A DNA stretch of 64,000 nucleotides from Plantago major (lineage: Eukaryota > Streptophyta > Magnoliopsida > Lamiales > Plantaginaceae). Within the stretch, counting starts at the first letter, position 1; each line of letters starts with the position of its first letter. Below the pieces are notes generated by a model that worked only from the letters and a program-made list of their open reading frames with translations, ran no database searches and was not told the origin of the DNA. Made by a program: the position numbers and the translations under genes. Shown one piece after another: positions 1 through 11,207 of this stretch. The stretch spans positions 62,001 to 126,000 of the forward strand of contig JAIFAC010000172.1 in the NCBI GenBank assembly GCA_026545765.1, in the 5' to 3' direction.

Positions 1-951
1 TTGTTTTCATCTACGTCGATGATTTTATCATCAAGTCATCTAATGATTTATTGATATCTAGCCTCACTCAACATCTTATACATAGCTTTGCAATCAAGGA
101 CTTAGATTCCATGAGCTACTTTCTTGGGGTTGAGGTTGCTAGATGTCATGATTATGGTTTATTTCTCACTCAACATAAATATGTTGTGGACCTTCTCGAC
201 CCTTTCACATGGATGGCGCAAAGGCAGTGTCTACATCGATGTCAACTAAGCCCCCCACGGCTGCCTCTGATTCTGTTAATCCATCGGAATTTCATAGTTC
301 GATTAGTGCTCTTCACTATCTCACACTTACACATCCGCATATCATGTTAATCAATCATCTTGCACATTCCTTGAGCTCTCTACGATTTTGATCGGGTTGT
401 TGTAAAGAGACTATTTCGATATCTTATGGGCACTCTTGATCATGGTCTTTTCTTCGTCAATTCACCGACTTGTTTCTTTCTCGCCTTTATGACTATGATT
501 TTGGTGGCGATCCACTTGATAGGAAGCCTACTTCCATGTATGTCGCCTTTTTGGTCCTAATCCGCTTCATGGCAATCTCAGAAATAGCACGGTGTAGCCC
601 GTTTGAACACTAAGGCTGAGTATCGTCCTTTAGCTTATGTTGCAGCTGAGCTTTGTTGTCTCCGTCTTCTTCTTCAAGACTTAGGTATAGACTTTCGATC
701 CCCTCCTCGACTTTTTTTGTGATAAACTTAGTGCAACACGTCTTGCATTAAATCCTGCCATGCACTCTCGCATGAAGCATATATATAGCGACTAATCTTC
801 ACTTTGTTCGAGATCTTCAAGTTAAATGCTTGTTCACCATGTCTCACGTCAACACGTTGGATCAATGAGCTCATGTTCTTACCAAATCTCTCCTGCGCTC
901 TCACTTTGAACTCCTTTGTTCCAAATCGATGGAACGTCTATTTTGTGGGGT
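1..951 (+). pseudogene. Copia retrotransposon pol tail (RT end and RNase H), broken
   Basis: Fossil of a Ty1/Copia LTR retrotransposon that enters from the left edge. The first 200 bases encode the end of the reverse transcriptase, with a YVDD-type segment at the window start followed by the typical Copia stretch around SYFLGVEVA. After that come RNase H segments, recognisable by the A-E-Y-R-A-L and S-R-M-K-H-I type motifs near 610-790. The reading frame is broken several times, so it is a dead copy. It abuts an LTR at 952. The lineage within Copia is not resolved. Confidence 0.85.
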
Positions 952-1189
952 TGTATTAAGCAATAATATTATGAAATACCTTTTATGGTTTTACTCCTTG
1001 TATATTTTCGTAATATTAGAGGTTTGTGATTAACTCTCAATTTGTATAAATAGGCTGTCTTGAGAATAATATTATTGAGCACTTTTTCCCAACATTATAT
1101 TTCTATAATATACTCATAATCAATGAATGAAAATCTTATTTGAATTTTGATTTGTTAACCTTAGAGTAATCTTCTTACGAATCCCAGCA
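952..1189 (+). repeat. Copia 3' LTR (approximate ends)
   Basis: Directly after the Copia RNase H remnant and a G-rich polypurine-like stretch (about 944-950), an LTR-like block begins with TGTATTAAG. It has a TATA-like TATAAATA at about 1045-1052 and ends near CCCAGCA at 1189. TG...CA ends fit an LTR. The right end is inferred, because the partner LTR lies outside the window. It stops only about 130 bases past the stop codon of the convergent host gene. Confidence 0.6.
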
Positions 1190-1320
1190 TCGCGGTTGTT
1201 CTTTAATGTTTTGAAAGTATTTGACATATTATATATGATCGATCAACAAAGTTAGTTTTTCAGGAAGCCATATCGTCAAGTAAATAGAAATATACTCCAT
1301 AATCCGGAGAAAAAGGGTGA

Positions 1321-4300
1321 CTAACAGTGAAGTGATGTCGACGGAGAAAGTTGTTCCCAGGAGTAGGATGGTATCATCTCATTGTATGTGAAATGGTCCT
1401 CATCATCATCTTCTCCATGTTCATCCGCAACTTCATCTCTAACAAGGACGATGGTATCGTTACTCTTAATACATGATATCTTACATGATAGCCTGTCCAT
1501 CAAGAATTGTTTCTCTTTTTTCATCTCCCTGAATATGTACGTACACAACTTATCAGTTAATTAGCTACTTTATACCTACCAATAAAAAATCAACTACTTT
1601 ATAGTTTATACCTACCAATAAATTTATCAGTAGTTTTGCTAACTAAACAGTGCTGGTTTAACCAATTACCTATCAAGTATAATCCAGGTTGACCCAAACC
1701 TTTCGGCGGCTCTTAGTGCGGCCAGTTTAGGAGAGGACCCTGCTTCTACTATCACTACCCTTAGCTTAACCTGGAAACGAGCATCATATACCAACACAAT
1801 TATTTTTTACTCCTGAGATACGGTCTCTAAATAATTTATTTAGAGACGAACCTATATTGTCAAAAAAATCATCGATGTTATTAATCAAAATACCTATGTT
1901 CTCAACATTAATGTTTTTTCATATTATAACAAAACTTATCTCATAAACATGTATATTTTGATTAATAATATAGATGGTTTTATTAATAACATAAGTCGGC
2001 TTTAAATAAGTTATTTAAAGACCGTCTCTTATAAGGATTTGTTTTATCATATATAAATAAAAGTTGTAATCAAGGTTACCAGCCACATATGATACATAGT
2101 TTACAATTTACTTACCATCCAAACAAGGTACTCCGCTTATTTTTTTCATCGGATAATAACGCGTAATATATTAATTAAGAACAACTGAATTCATGTAGTT
2201 TGTTATGCTTCGTATGGTGATTAATTTCTTTTGTTAATTTGCTTACCAAATGCAAGACTGAATAAGGAGACTAAACTTGGTGTAGGGATGATGGGGCCAT
2301 CCTATTTAATTTGTTGTCAAGCAACAACTCAAGAGGCATGACGGGTTAATCTAGTTTTAAATTTCTTGAAGAGACTTGACTAGATCAGAATAGTTAGGAT
2401 TCTTCCTTAAATTTCTTTAAGTATCAACTCAAGAAGTTAGACCGGTGCAATTTAGCTTTAATTTTTCTTTTTAATTGTATTGGGTGGACAAATGTTTTGT
2501 GATATTATTTGTGATTGTAATAGGACGGAAGAAAGAAACTTATAGACTGTTTGGATACTGATTATAATCACGCAAATCTGGGTAAAAACCATCTATTTTA
2601 ACCTAATTTTTATGATCCTAATTGCTTATCAAACATCATGTTATTGATTCAGGCAAAGGTTTGTTAAACTAAAAGCAAATACATTGTACGCATATATTTG
2701 TCACATATTATTTTTGTACTTGTTGATATTAACTTTTAGAGTAAGGCTATGTTATTTTCAACTGAAATTTACTGAACTGAATTGTAATATACTCCCTCCA
2801 TTTCAGAGAAAGTGTTACATTTTGACTTTGATCGTTAATTATCGTTGACTATTAAATTACTCATAAACGATAATAGTAAATAATGTAATAAAATCACATA
2901 ATAAAAACTTAATTACTAAATTTTCATTATATAAATTTAATAATTTATTTAATAATATCGTTTAAGAGTAAATTGTGGTCAAACGCGAAGACAGTTGACC
3001 GCAGAATAGTAAAAGAGTTAAAGGTTTGAATCACTTACCTTCTTCTCTATGTGAAATAACTTGCTCAACTGAATTATCCCTTCATTTTTCTGTAATTCTT
3101 CTTTTCGTCTTTTAATCTCTTCACCCACTCCTTTAGTCTTTGATCCAATACTATTAGAATGTTCCTCTCTACCCATGTATCCAACTGCAACGGATCGATG
3201 AATCAAAGGTATCAAATAAACATCATTATTATATTAGAACATTTTAAGTTTGGAAAAAATTCAAAAACATATATATATATATAGACGGTCTCTAGATAAC
3301 TTATTTAAAGATGACCTATGTCATTTTAGTAAAATCATCCATATCATAATTAAGAAACTGTATATACTGTTAATAAAATTCATTTATTTTGTAATATGAA
3401 AAAAAATCAATGTGAGAGCATACACGTTCTAATTAATAACATTCATAATTTTCTTTCTGTAGATTATTATCTATAAACCGTCCCTTATTAGACATAGATC
3501 ATACATATATAATGGTCCAAATAAATTAATTTTCTAAGCAAAAGACACCTATAAATCTTTATCTATATTTGTAACACATAAAAATCCAGTTACTATACAT
3601 ATTCATAAACAATTCTACAAAACACAACCAAAAAACTCTATGCCAAACACCCTCTCAGGGGCGGAGTCAGAGAGGGTGGTGGGAGGTGGCGGTCGCCACC
3701 CCCTAAAATTTTCATTTTCTTTATTATTATAAGCATATTTTAGAAAATTATATGTTCCGCCACCCCTAAATTTTTTAATTAGTCGGCTTTATAATTAAAT
3801 AAGTTGAAAAAAATTATATAATTTGATAAATTTAAAGTAAGTCTATTGAGAGACGGTCTTATAGAAAAAATAAAAGAGACGGACAAATATTATAGTTTTA
3901 TCAAAAAACATTAGAAGTTTTACTAAAAATATCGGTGATATACATACCTAAAAAAATGATATAAAATGTATAATGCATCATCAACGTTATACATATATTT
4001 AAGAACATCAATCTGTCTCTCACTAATACACGTCTCTTCCAAGACTTTGAGATTAAAGAGATATTTTACTAATAAACTAATTTAAGAGGGTTATACCGGT
4101 TGTTTTTATACTTTTGGAGCAAGTTCTAAGCGTGTATTTTTTGTCATGAAAACTACATAGATAAGACTGCGGAGTTCAATGGAGAATGACTTCTTGTCTA
4201 GCAATTTGATAATGCATATTGAAATAAATTGTCGAGAGTTTTGATATTGATTCAATCACTGATGATTTTGAGAAGATGAAGAGACGTGTAGTACGATATA

Positions 4301-4750
4301 AAAGTGGGTCGTTTATTCATTTTGCTTTACCTTTATCGTGATGTGGTTCTTTTGATCCTTTCATTTTACTTGAATATTCATATTTAAATATGTATGATGA
4401 ATTTGGTGTAAAAAATATCAATCCGACCCGACCCGGCCCGTCCTAACCGACCTAACTAAATTACATATTGTGCCCGTGTTATAATACTCCGCCACCCCAC
4501 TTTCAAATTCTGGCTCCGCCCCTGCACCCTCTTCCTATTTAACCCGTAAATGAATGGAGATATAGTGAGAATGCTTACAAAGTTTTTCAGGGAGAGTCAT
4601 AGGGGTAGGGGGGTTGAGGTTGCGGAGAATTCCAAGTATTGTGAGCTCATCTGATGGTTTGATCTCAGTCAAGGCGTTGACCAACCAATTCAGTTGGCTC
4701 CATCGTTCGTCATCTATGTAAGTTTGGATCACCAACACTCTTTTTGACAT
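1321..4750 (-). CDS. universal-stress-protein-like (adenine nucleotide alpha hydrolase-like) protein, 4 exons, 208 aa
   Basis: This is the one host gene I can support. The exons on the minus strand are 4579-4750, 3039-3184, 1670-1770 and 1321-1528. All introns are GT...AG (phases 1, 0, 2), and the exons sum to 627 nt, giving 208 residues plus stop with no break. The N-terminus MSKRVLVIQ, followed by a helix and the strand DELTILGIL (residues about 37-45), gives a Rossmann-type start. A charged helix (EEIKRRKEELQKN) follows in exon 2. VKLRVVIVEAGSSPKLAAL spans the exon 2/3 region, and WIILDREMKKEKQFLMDRL crosses exons 3/4. The tail is acidic (EHGEDDDEDHF) and ends in a YNEMIP motif. This pattern matches, from memory, the USP-like domain that precedes the kinase domain in a group of plant receptor-like cytoplasmic kinases (PERK-like with an alpha-hydrolase-like domain). 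No kinase domain follows here, so it is a stand-alone or shortened member; its ligand and role are unknown. An upstream AG at about 4757 would allow a 5'UTR intron. Introns 1 and 2 carry MITEs and a hAT element. Confidence 0.75.
1815..2034. repeat. MITE (inverted-repeat family A) in host-gene intron 2
   Basis: About 220 bases with imperfect terminal inverted repeats: GACGGTCT/GGTCTCTAAATAA-type sequence on the left mirrored by TTATTTAAAGACCGTCTC on the right. The centre is AT-rich and there is no coding sequence. It lies inside intron 2 of the USP-like gene. A related copy is at 3283-3490 in intron 1. Superfamily is not assigned; no clear target duplication was found. Confidence 0.6.
2791..3015. 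repeat. Stowaway-like MITE remnant
   Basis: The block begins TACTCCCTCCATTTCAGAG, the signature left end of plant Stowaway (Tc1/mariner) MITEs. It continues with AT-rich sequence containing GTTGAC-type internal motifs to about 3015. The expected mirrored GGAGGGAGTA right end is not visible, so the copy appears truncated or the right end has diverged. It lies in intron 2 of the host gene. Confidence 0.35.
3283..3490. repeat. MITE (family A, second copy) in host-gene intron 1
   Basis: Begins AGACGGTCTCTAGATAACTT and ends with ATAAACCGTCCCTTATTA, mirroring the left end. The arrangement matches the element at 1815-2034. AT-rich, non-coding, inside intron 1 of the USP-like gene. Confidence 0.55.
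3656..4524. mobile_element. non-autonomous hAT transposon with 8-bp target duplication
   Basis: An 869-bp element. The left end is CAGGGGCGGAGTCAGAG; the right end, read as reverse complement, is CAGGGGCGGAGCCAGAA, giving 15-base terminal inverted repeats with one mismatch. It is flanked on both sides by the 8-bp direct repeat CACCCTCT (3648-3655 and 4525-4532). An 8-bp duplication together with CAGGGGCGG ends is diagnostic of the hAT superfamily. There is no transposase coding region, so movement would have depended on a hAT transposase supplied elsewhere. It lies in intron 1 of the host gene and carries a MITE at about 3840-4050. Confidence 0.9.
3840..4050. repeat. MITE (family B) nested in the hAT element
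   Basis: Contains GAGAGACGGTCTTATAG near the left and CACGTCTCTTCCAAGACTTT near the right, with conserved internal pieces (ATCGGTGATATACAT and AAGAACATCAATC). The same pieces appear in reverse-complement order at 33420-33670, so this is a dispersed family. Ends are approximate. Confidence 0.5.
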
Positions 4751-4756
4751 GATCAC

Positions 4757-5110
4757 CTGCAGGATTACAAACGTTATTCGTCAACTATGTATGTATGCTC
4801 CATGCATCTGGTTTGGTAATTAATAACTAGAGAAACCAAAATCCTTACCATCAGAGGAGGTTAAGGCGATGTAATCTACAAAATGAGCAGGCTTTAACTC
4901 TTTAAATCCTTTTGTTGTTGCCGTTAAATGCTATGCAGGCCACATCATTAGTTTTTTTTTGGGATTTTTGGATTGACCAAAGTCCATATACTAGCATGGC
5001 AAATGGATGGTTCATCGGATCGATTCGACTCGGTGATTTATTTTGGATTGCGTATTGTTCAGATCGGATTGGATTCGGATTCAGATCATATTAGGATTAT
5101 AATAGTCATA
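4757..5110. other. upstream region of the USP-like gene, no gene seen
   Basis: Sequence 5' of the host gene start codon on the minus strand. An AG just before the GTG-ATC-ATG context at 4750 could be the acceptor of a 5'UTR intron. The rest is low-complexity, with repeated GGATTCGGATTCAGATCATATT phrases at about 5067-5093 and again at about 5356-5382. No convincing TATA box or gene was found. Confidence 0.3.
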
Positions 5111-5318
5111 CTCAATTCGCTTTTATAGAACTTCATACATTTATCATTTTTAACAGTCCCACAGGACATCCCACAACCAATAAATAATAAACAATCTCAA
5201 CTTATCACTCAAATTACACATTTTGCCACTAAAAATATATCTTTTTCACCTTTTCTACATTCTATTCACATAAAACTACGCGTCGAACCTAATTTATGAA
5301 GTTCTACGGGACGGGGAG
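5111..5318. repeat. Stowaway-like MITE flanked by TA
   Basis: A 208-bp block flanked by TA dinucleotides, with ends CTC...GAG. It has an internal mirrored pair ATAGAACTTCATA (about 5124-5136) and TATGAAGTTCTAC (about 5295-5307), followed by GGGACGGGGAGTA. This is the usual plant Stowaway end. Non-coding. Confidence 0.55.
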
Positions 5319-5399
5319 TATTATTTCAGACTGGATCAGATTTGGATGTTGTTCGGATTCAGATCATATTCGGATTATAATACTTCATAATATTTTGTG

Positions 5400-5770
5400 T
5401 GAAGTTTTATGGTGTTTTCGAATCAGAAATATCAGGGATTGATTTGCAAATTCCGGCGGAAAGTTTTTAGAGCGGTTTCTAACTTGAAGCGATTTCTAAG
5501 CCGTCACGATCATAGGAGTTAGTTAGACTCGCTCAACTGGAAGTTTGGTTGAATATAAAATGTATGGATCGGTTATTCATCATTCGATTCTCCTGAGCCT
5601 GATTTGTTAGATTTGGTTGTCTCCATTACTCCTCGGTTTTGGTTGTTGTATTAATAGTGGAGTGAGGTTGTAATCCTTTCTTTTCGTGTATTGTTGTAGA
5701 GTATATCTTATACTCTCGAGATTTGAGTTGAATAAATTTTTAGCCGTTTCAAAAAAAAAAAAAAAAAAAA
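5400..5770 (+). mobile_element. LINE 3' end fragment with poly(A)
   Basis: A plus-strand block ending in GAATAAATTTTTAGCCG and an A-run at about 5751-5770. The combination of an AATAAA-like signal, a GT-rich 3' region and a terminal A-run fits the 3' end of a plant L1 LINE, heavily 5'-truncated. The left limit is uncertain. The Copia remnant starts right after the A-run. Confidence 0.45.
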
Positions 5771-7130
5771 ATATCATTTCTTCATTTTTACTTCATCTCT
5801 GTAACTAAGAAGAGAAGTGAACTATGACAGAGAGAATTGAGAGAGATTTGTGTATTGTAAATCGCCATTTTTCCCCATGAATAGCTTGTAATTGTGCGAA
5901 TTGTAGAAGCAATAAAATTATTGTTCTCCCGTGGATGTAGATTGAATTTATCCATTCGAACCACGTAAATTGCTTGTTGCCTACTGTCTTTTGATTTCTG
6001 GTTATTGCTCGACATTGTTATTGCTAAGAATTAAGGCGAATTGATCGGATAAAATCAACAAGTGGCACCGTCTGTGGGAAGCGAAGCTTATTTTGATTAA
6101 TTCAAGCTTGATCTAGGTTAAACATGGGATCAACAAGCTTTGACATTGACAATTTCAATATAATGGATCAAATGATTTATCGCTGTGGAAGGTCAAGATG
6201 CAAGCTATCTTGACTCATCAAGGTTTGTTAATGGCGTTATCTCCAAGTGAGGAGATTCAGGCGACGGTTACAGCTCAAGAGAGGAAGGATATGCCAGATA
6301 AGGCACTTAGCATCATCATTCTGTGTCTAAGTGACAAACCACTGAGAGAGGTTGTCAGAGAAATGACTGCTACTAGTATATGGAAGAAGTGTGATGCACT
6401 TTACATGACAAAGTCATTGGCAAATAGGTTGTACATGAAACGGAAATTGTACTCGTATAGGATGCATGAAGATAGGAGTATTTTGGAGCAGCTTGTAGAT
6501 TTCAACAAGACTCTGGATGATTTGGATAAACTTTGACGAAACAAAGCTACCTGATGAAGATAAAACCATCATGCTACTCATTGCTCTTCCAAAGTCATAT
6601 GAGATGCTATGGTGTTTGCTGGTCAAAAGACAACTACACTTGAAGAAGTTCAGTGTTTAATCATATCAAAGGAATTTCAGAAGGTATCAGGAAACACAAT
6701 TGATGCCTGTAGTGAAGGACTCAATATCAGGAACAACAATTACAAGTCAAACAACAACAACTACGGAAGAACAAGTTGAAGAAAGATGTGAAAGGGAAGG
6801 CTCCTGCTACTGCTACAAATGAGTACAAAGAAACTAGGACATGCCATCATTGTAACACGTCTAGTCATATCAAGAAGAATTGCTTCACACTCAAGAGTCA
6901 GAAGGAGAACAAAGATAGATCAAGACCATCCCAAGATTTTGCATGAAACAACCTGTATTATATGACTTGTGAACCTATAGTTGGTGAGGTGTCTGTGGTT
7001 AGTATGAAAGAGACTGAGTGGCATAAGAGAATGGGAATATAAGTGGTGAGAAAGGACTTATAGAGCTAAATAAGAAACAGGTTTTTGGCTCTAGTATGTG
7101 ATCATTGTATTATGGGAAAGGCTAATAAAT
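5771..7130 (+). pseudogene. Copia retrotransposon remnant: LTR end, primer site, gag, zinc knuckle, start of integrase region
   Basis: Fossil LTR element. The region 5771-6058 looks like the end of an LTR and is followed by a primer-site-like TGGCACCGTCTGTGGGAA (6063-6080). The gag frame at 6198-6536 has the plant Copia gag pattern (LPxW-type start lost; DKALSIIILCLSD and the VREM segment visible). A CCHC-type zinc knuckle (C-H-H-C...H...C) lies near 6840-6890, and a pre-integrase-like stretch follows to about 7125. It stops abruptly where minus-strand LINE 1 begins. Broken, with several disruptions, and lacking everything downstream. Confidence 0.7.
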
Positions 7131-7523
7131 CTTCTGCACTCTAACTTTCGACTCCTGTATCATAAGAATTTCAATATCAGCAGTGGAAACTTTCAACAAA
7201 AAACTATCTCTCATCTTGAGAAGATTCTTGAACGAACAACTCTGTCCTTGTTTAGGAGTTACAGACCAGATGTCATTGCCTTTAAGAACATAGGTATGAA
7301 TCCAAGTATGCCATATTGACCCTGAAGGCCTGATGATGAGATCAAAGATATAGTTACAGATGATGCTCTTGTTCCAAGATAACACTTCCTTAATCCCTAG
7401 CCCCCCTTGAGCTTTTGGTTGACATATATTAGACCAAGCCACAATACCTTTCCTCCCAGTAGCTTCTCCACCCCAAAGAAAATAACTACATAAACTTTGT
7501 AGTTTCTTAATTATAAACTCCAT
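7122..7523 (-). pseudogene. LINE 1 ORF2 post-RT segment
   Basis: An open stretch of 133 residues with the plant L1 pattern that follows the reverse transcriptase: SLCSYFLWGG near the start, then KGIVAWSNICQPKAQGGLGI (the W-x-x-x-C-x-P-K-x-x-G-G-L-G-I signature), then a WKxx-like region that leads into the zinc-binding RVT domain in intact elements. The zinc-binding and RNase H domains are absent because the LINE ends here. Confidence 0.8.
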
Positions 7524-8209
7524 CAGGAATTAAGAAAATGGAAGCCCAGAACCTCTCAATGCTATATAAAACAGACTGCAGAGACTAAGCCTACCAGCAT
7601 AACTTAAGTGTTTGGCTGTCCAGATTGTATTCTTGTAGTATTCTTCTTTAATAAAGGATCATACTCAGGATTACTCAGCTTTTTAGGACTAAGTGGAAGG
7701 CCTAGATATCTGATAGGGAAGGCTCCTTCAGGAAATCCTAAAATTGACAACAGAGAAGCTTTCTCTTCATGTGAAACTCCTCCAAGAAAAATAGCACTTT
7801 TTCTTTATTAATTTGCAATCCAGATACTACAGAGAATTGTTACAAAATAGAGCCAATCAATTGTTAAGAAGAAGAATTAGCCCTGCATAATATCATCAGA
7901 TCATTAGTAAAACCTAGATGTATCAAGTTCAACTTTTTGCATTTTGGATGAAAACCAAAACCAAGAAAAGTGTCAGACATCAAGCATCCTAGTGAGGTAA
8001 TCCATGCAAAGAACAAACAAAAAAAGGACTGAGAGGACAACCCTGTCTAAGCCCCTGCTTTCCTTCCATAAGACCTTCCAAGCTTACATTTATCTTAAAA
8101 GAGAACCTTGCAGTTGTAATGCAAGTCATGACTCTATCGACAAACCAGTGTCAAAACCATACGTAAGAATCACCTCAAGAAAAGACCAACTAAAAGTATC
8201 ATAGGCCTT

Positions 8210-8721
8210 CTATAGTTCAATTTTCAAGAGACATCTTGAAATATATTTTCTCGTATAGTCTCTCACTAACTCATGGCTCAGTAAAATGTTGTGTTGCATT
8301 AGCCTATGAGATAAAAAATCACTTTGGCTTGGTAGAACCAAAGAAGGCATCTTATGTTGTAGTCTTTGAGCTAAGATCTTGGTAATAATCTTGTAAACTG
8401 TGTTACAACAAGATGTGGGTCGAAAATATTTAGCAAACATAGGATTGTACACTTTTGGAATTAAAGTGATTGCAGTGTTATTAACCTGCCTGAGAAGTTT
8501 TCCATTTGAAAAAAAAAATCAATAGCTGAGAATAACAGAGAGTTAATAACATGACATGCTTTCTTGACGAAAAAAGCGTTGAAACCATCAGGCCTAGGAG
8601 CCTTATTATTCCCCATACATAAAATGGCTTGTTTAAGCTCTTGCATTGTCAGATATCTGGCCAACTGAGCATTCATAGCAGGAGTAACTTTAAAACTCTC
8701 ATCCACCAAAGACCTATCCAC
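8210..8721 (-). pseudogene. LINE 1 reverse transcriptase N-terminal half, broken
   Basis: Two adjoining frames (8721-8461 and 8452-8210). The first contains the LINE-specific segment before the RT fingers (NNKAPRPDGFNAFF, where K-x-P-G-x-D-G is usual). The second covers FRPTSCCNTVYKIITKILAQ and the LVLPSQSDFLSHR segment (usually P-x-Q-S-A-F-V-x-G-R). The palm motif with the catalytic aspartates is not recovered in an open frame. The LINE cannot encode a working RT. Confidence 0.8.
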
Positions 8722-9293
8722 AGGACTTGTAACCTTTCTGTACCAAAAAGATCTGTAAAATATCCAATAGTATGCTGCACAATCTCAGAAGAAGAAGTAA
8801 TCTTCTCACCAGTTGAAGAAAAGAGAACATAGATACTATGCATTTTCTTCTTGTAAGCAATAACTGCATGAAAATACTTCGAATTCAAATCTCCCTCCTT
8901 ACTCCAAGTTAGCTTAGCTCTTTACTGTAACAAAAAGATCTGCTTATTACTTAACATGATGTAATCATTTAGAGCATCCTGAGCAGATACTTGAATGGTG
9001 ACATCAAGAGGCATATCTGCAGATTTTTCCGAGCAACATCCAATTTATGTTGGGCATAGAAAATTTGATCATCCAGTTGCTTATATTCATCTCTATCCAA
9101 CTTTTTAAGATGAACTTTCACTTTCTTTAAAAGCTGCACTAATCTGAACATAGCACAACCTACCACTAGCTCTCTCAAACAATGCTCAATAAGAGGTAAA
9201 AACACTGCATCCTCAGCTAAGTGATTTTTAAACCTAAAAGAGGAAGTAGGAGAAGCCCTAGGAGAAAACACATGCACTAACACATGGGAGTGA

Positions 9294-10007
9294 TCAGAGA
9301 TACCTTTGGGAAGAAAATCCACAATGTACCAATATACTTGCTCTCCCAACCACCATTACAAAGAGCCCTGTCCAACTTACACCAGGTTTGACCATTATCC
9401 CAAGTGTACTTATTCCCAGTGTATCTATGATCATGTAGATGAGTTGCTGACAGAAAAGTAGACAATTCATCAGAAACATTTAGATGACTTCCAGTAGCAG
9501 TCAGCTTCTCAATAGAACTAAAACAACATTAAATCTCCAAGTAAGAGCCAAGGACTGTCCATACTCACAACAATAGTAGTCAAAGACTTTTAGAGATTTT
9601 TTAGTGCTCAATAGAATTTTGAGCATAAATGTAAGTAACGTACCCACTCCACCAGTAGTCTCAAAAGAACAATGAACATATAGATCAGAGAAACTAACAA
9701 TCTCAAGATGAAGTTTAGAGAACTGCCAAAACACAAAAATTCTGCAATTCTTCTCAAGTGAGCAATTCTCAAAAATTTTCCAAATATTATTATCCCAAGG
9801 CTGATGAAGACTAGCCATGTTGGACTCCCTAACTATTGTTTCTAAAATGGCACCACAGAAAACTTTCCAACTAGCAATACTCTTTTTCAATTCTTTTCTC
9901 TTGAGGGGGTGGTTATACCCCCTCATATTCCAAGCAAGGAAACATAGATCATCCATGGGAATCAGAACAAGATCTTTGACCCCTCTGAACAGGAGCCAAA
10001 ACACCAT
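9294..10007 (-). pseudogene. LINE 1 endonuclease (APE-like), broken
   Basis: The frame at 10007-9501 starts the L1 ORF2 endonuclease with LCFLAWNMRGYNHPLKRKEL (the W-N-x-R-G start of APE-type nucleases) and a C-x-A-I-L-E-T segment where the catalytic glutamate sits. The frame at 9465-9277 carries the GNKYTWDNGQTWCKLDRAL region typical of the C-terminal half of plant L1 endonucleases. The frames are shifted relative to each other. Confidence 0.8.
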
Positions 10008-10029
10008 ACCTTCTACGTTCTCTCAGCTC

Positions 10030-10866
10030 TTATGTAGATTGAACTACATTCTGAGACTTCTTTTTATTCTTTCTATTCACTTGAATAGTCCGATTCCCCT
10101 CTTGAGAAGTGTGCTCAACATTTGGAGGGATATTCTCTTGATCCAAAGGGCCAAAATTAAGAGCAATATTCTGCACTAGAGGTAGATGATCATTTGGGCC
10201 AGAAACAGCTCCTTTAGTTGTAGCAGATAGAGGAGGACTAGCAACACCCCTCCTATGAGAAGCACCCACACAGACTGCAGCAACAGATAGAGCTCTAACT
10301 AGAGAAGTAGGAATTGTAAAAGCATCCAAAACTTGAGTGTTACCAGAACCAGATTTAGTTCTAGCATTAGCATCATGTAAAGTTTGTATACTAGTAGTAC
10401 ACAAATTTTGAACATTAGCTACCACGTACAACATAAGTAGTAAGCAAAACCTCTTCAGAATGATTAACAAGAGTAGCAGTCCTATTATGTTGAGCTTGAA
10501 CATTTCGTTCAACCCAATTAGCACAAATTTTTGGCAACTGAGAACACCTATTGCGAAGATGCCCAAACTTATGACAATGAGAAGAATGAAAGGGCTTGAA
10601 CTCATATTCAATGACTTATTTTTTCGGATAACCATCAGGACCTTTTAACATAATAAAATCCTTCAACGGTTGTTAGCATCAACCTCAACCATAATATGAA
10701 CATAAGAAACACGAACCTTATTTCTAGTAAGTTTATCAATACCACATGGTTTACCAACCATACTTGCAATTCTACTCAACATGTTCATAGTCCAGAACTG
10801 TAAATCCAATTTAGGAAGCTTAATCCAAATCGGTAAAACCTGCAAGCTCTTAACATCCAATTTCAT
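10030..10866 (-). pseudogene. LINE 1 ORF1 middle part (DUF4283-like, zinc knuckle)
   Basis: The frame at 10866-10663 reads LPIWIKLPKLDLQFW and then SMVGKPCGIDKLTRN, the hallmark of the DUF4283 domain found in plant L1 ORF1. A C-x-x-x-G-H-x-x-x-x-C knuckle region lies near 10560, in a different frame from the neighbouring open stretch 10635-10030. The latter is a low-complexity linker rich in S, T, A and N. ORF1 proteins bind the LINE RNA. Confidence 0.75.
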
Positions 10867-11207
10867 GCCAGACTTCCATTGTTTCAGTAATAGAGGATGA
10901 TGAGTTGATTTTACATCGTCTCATTTGATCTTTTTTATTGTCTTATTGTCGTTCTCAATTATAGATTTTAGTAGTTTTATTAGAGCATTTTTACTTGTTT
11001 TGCCATTTGTGTGTTTTGTAGGTATTTGTCTAAACCCCATTATTTGGAAGCAAAAAGATGCATTTTATATGCATTTACAGGAGTACGGAATTCCGATGCC
11101 TTGAACGGATGCTGGAAATGTAGCGGGAAGGCCAAAAATACCAAATTTGGAGTCAAAGTGCGGAACCGGGTGCCCAAGGGTACTCGGCGCACGCCAAGGA
11201 GCACTTG

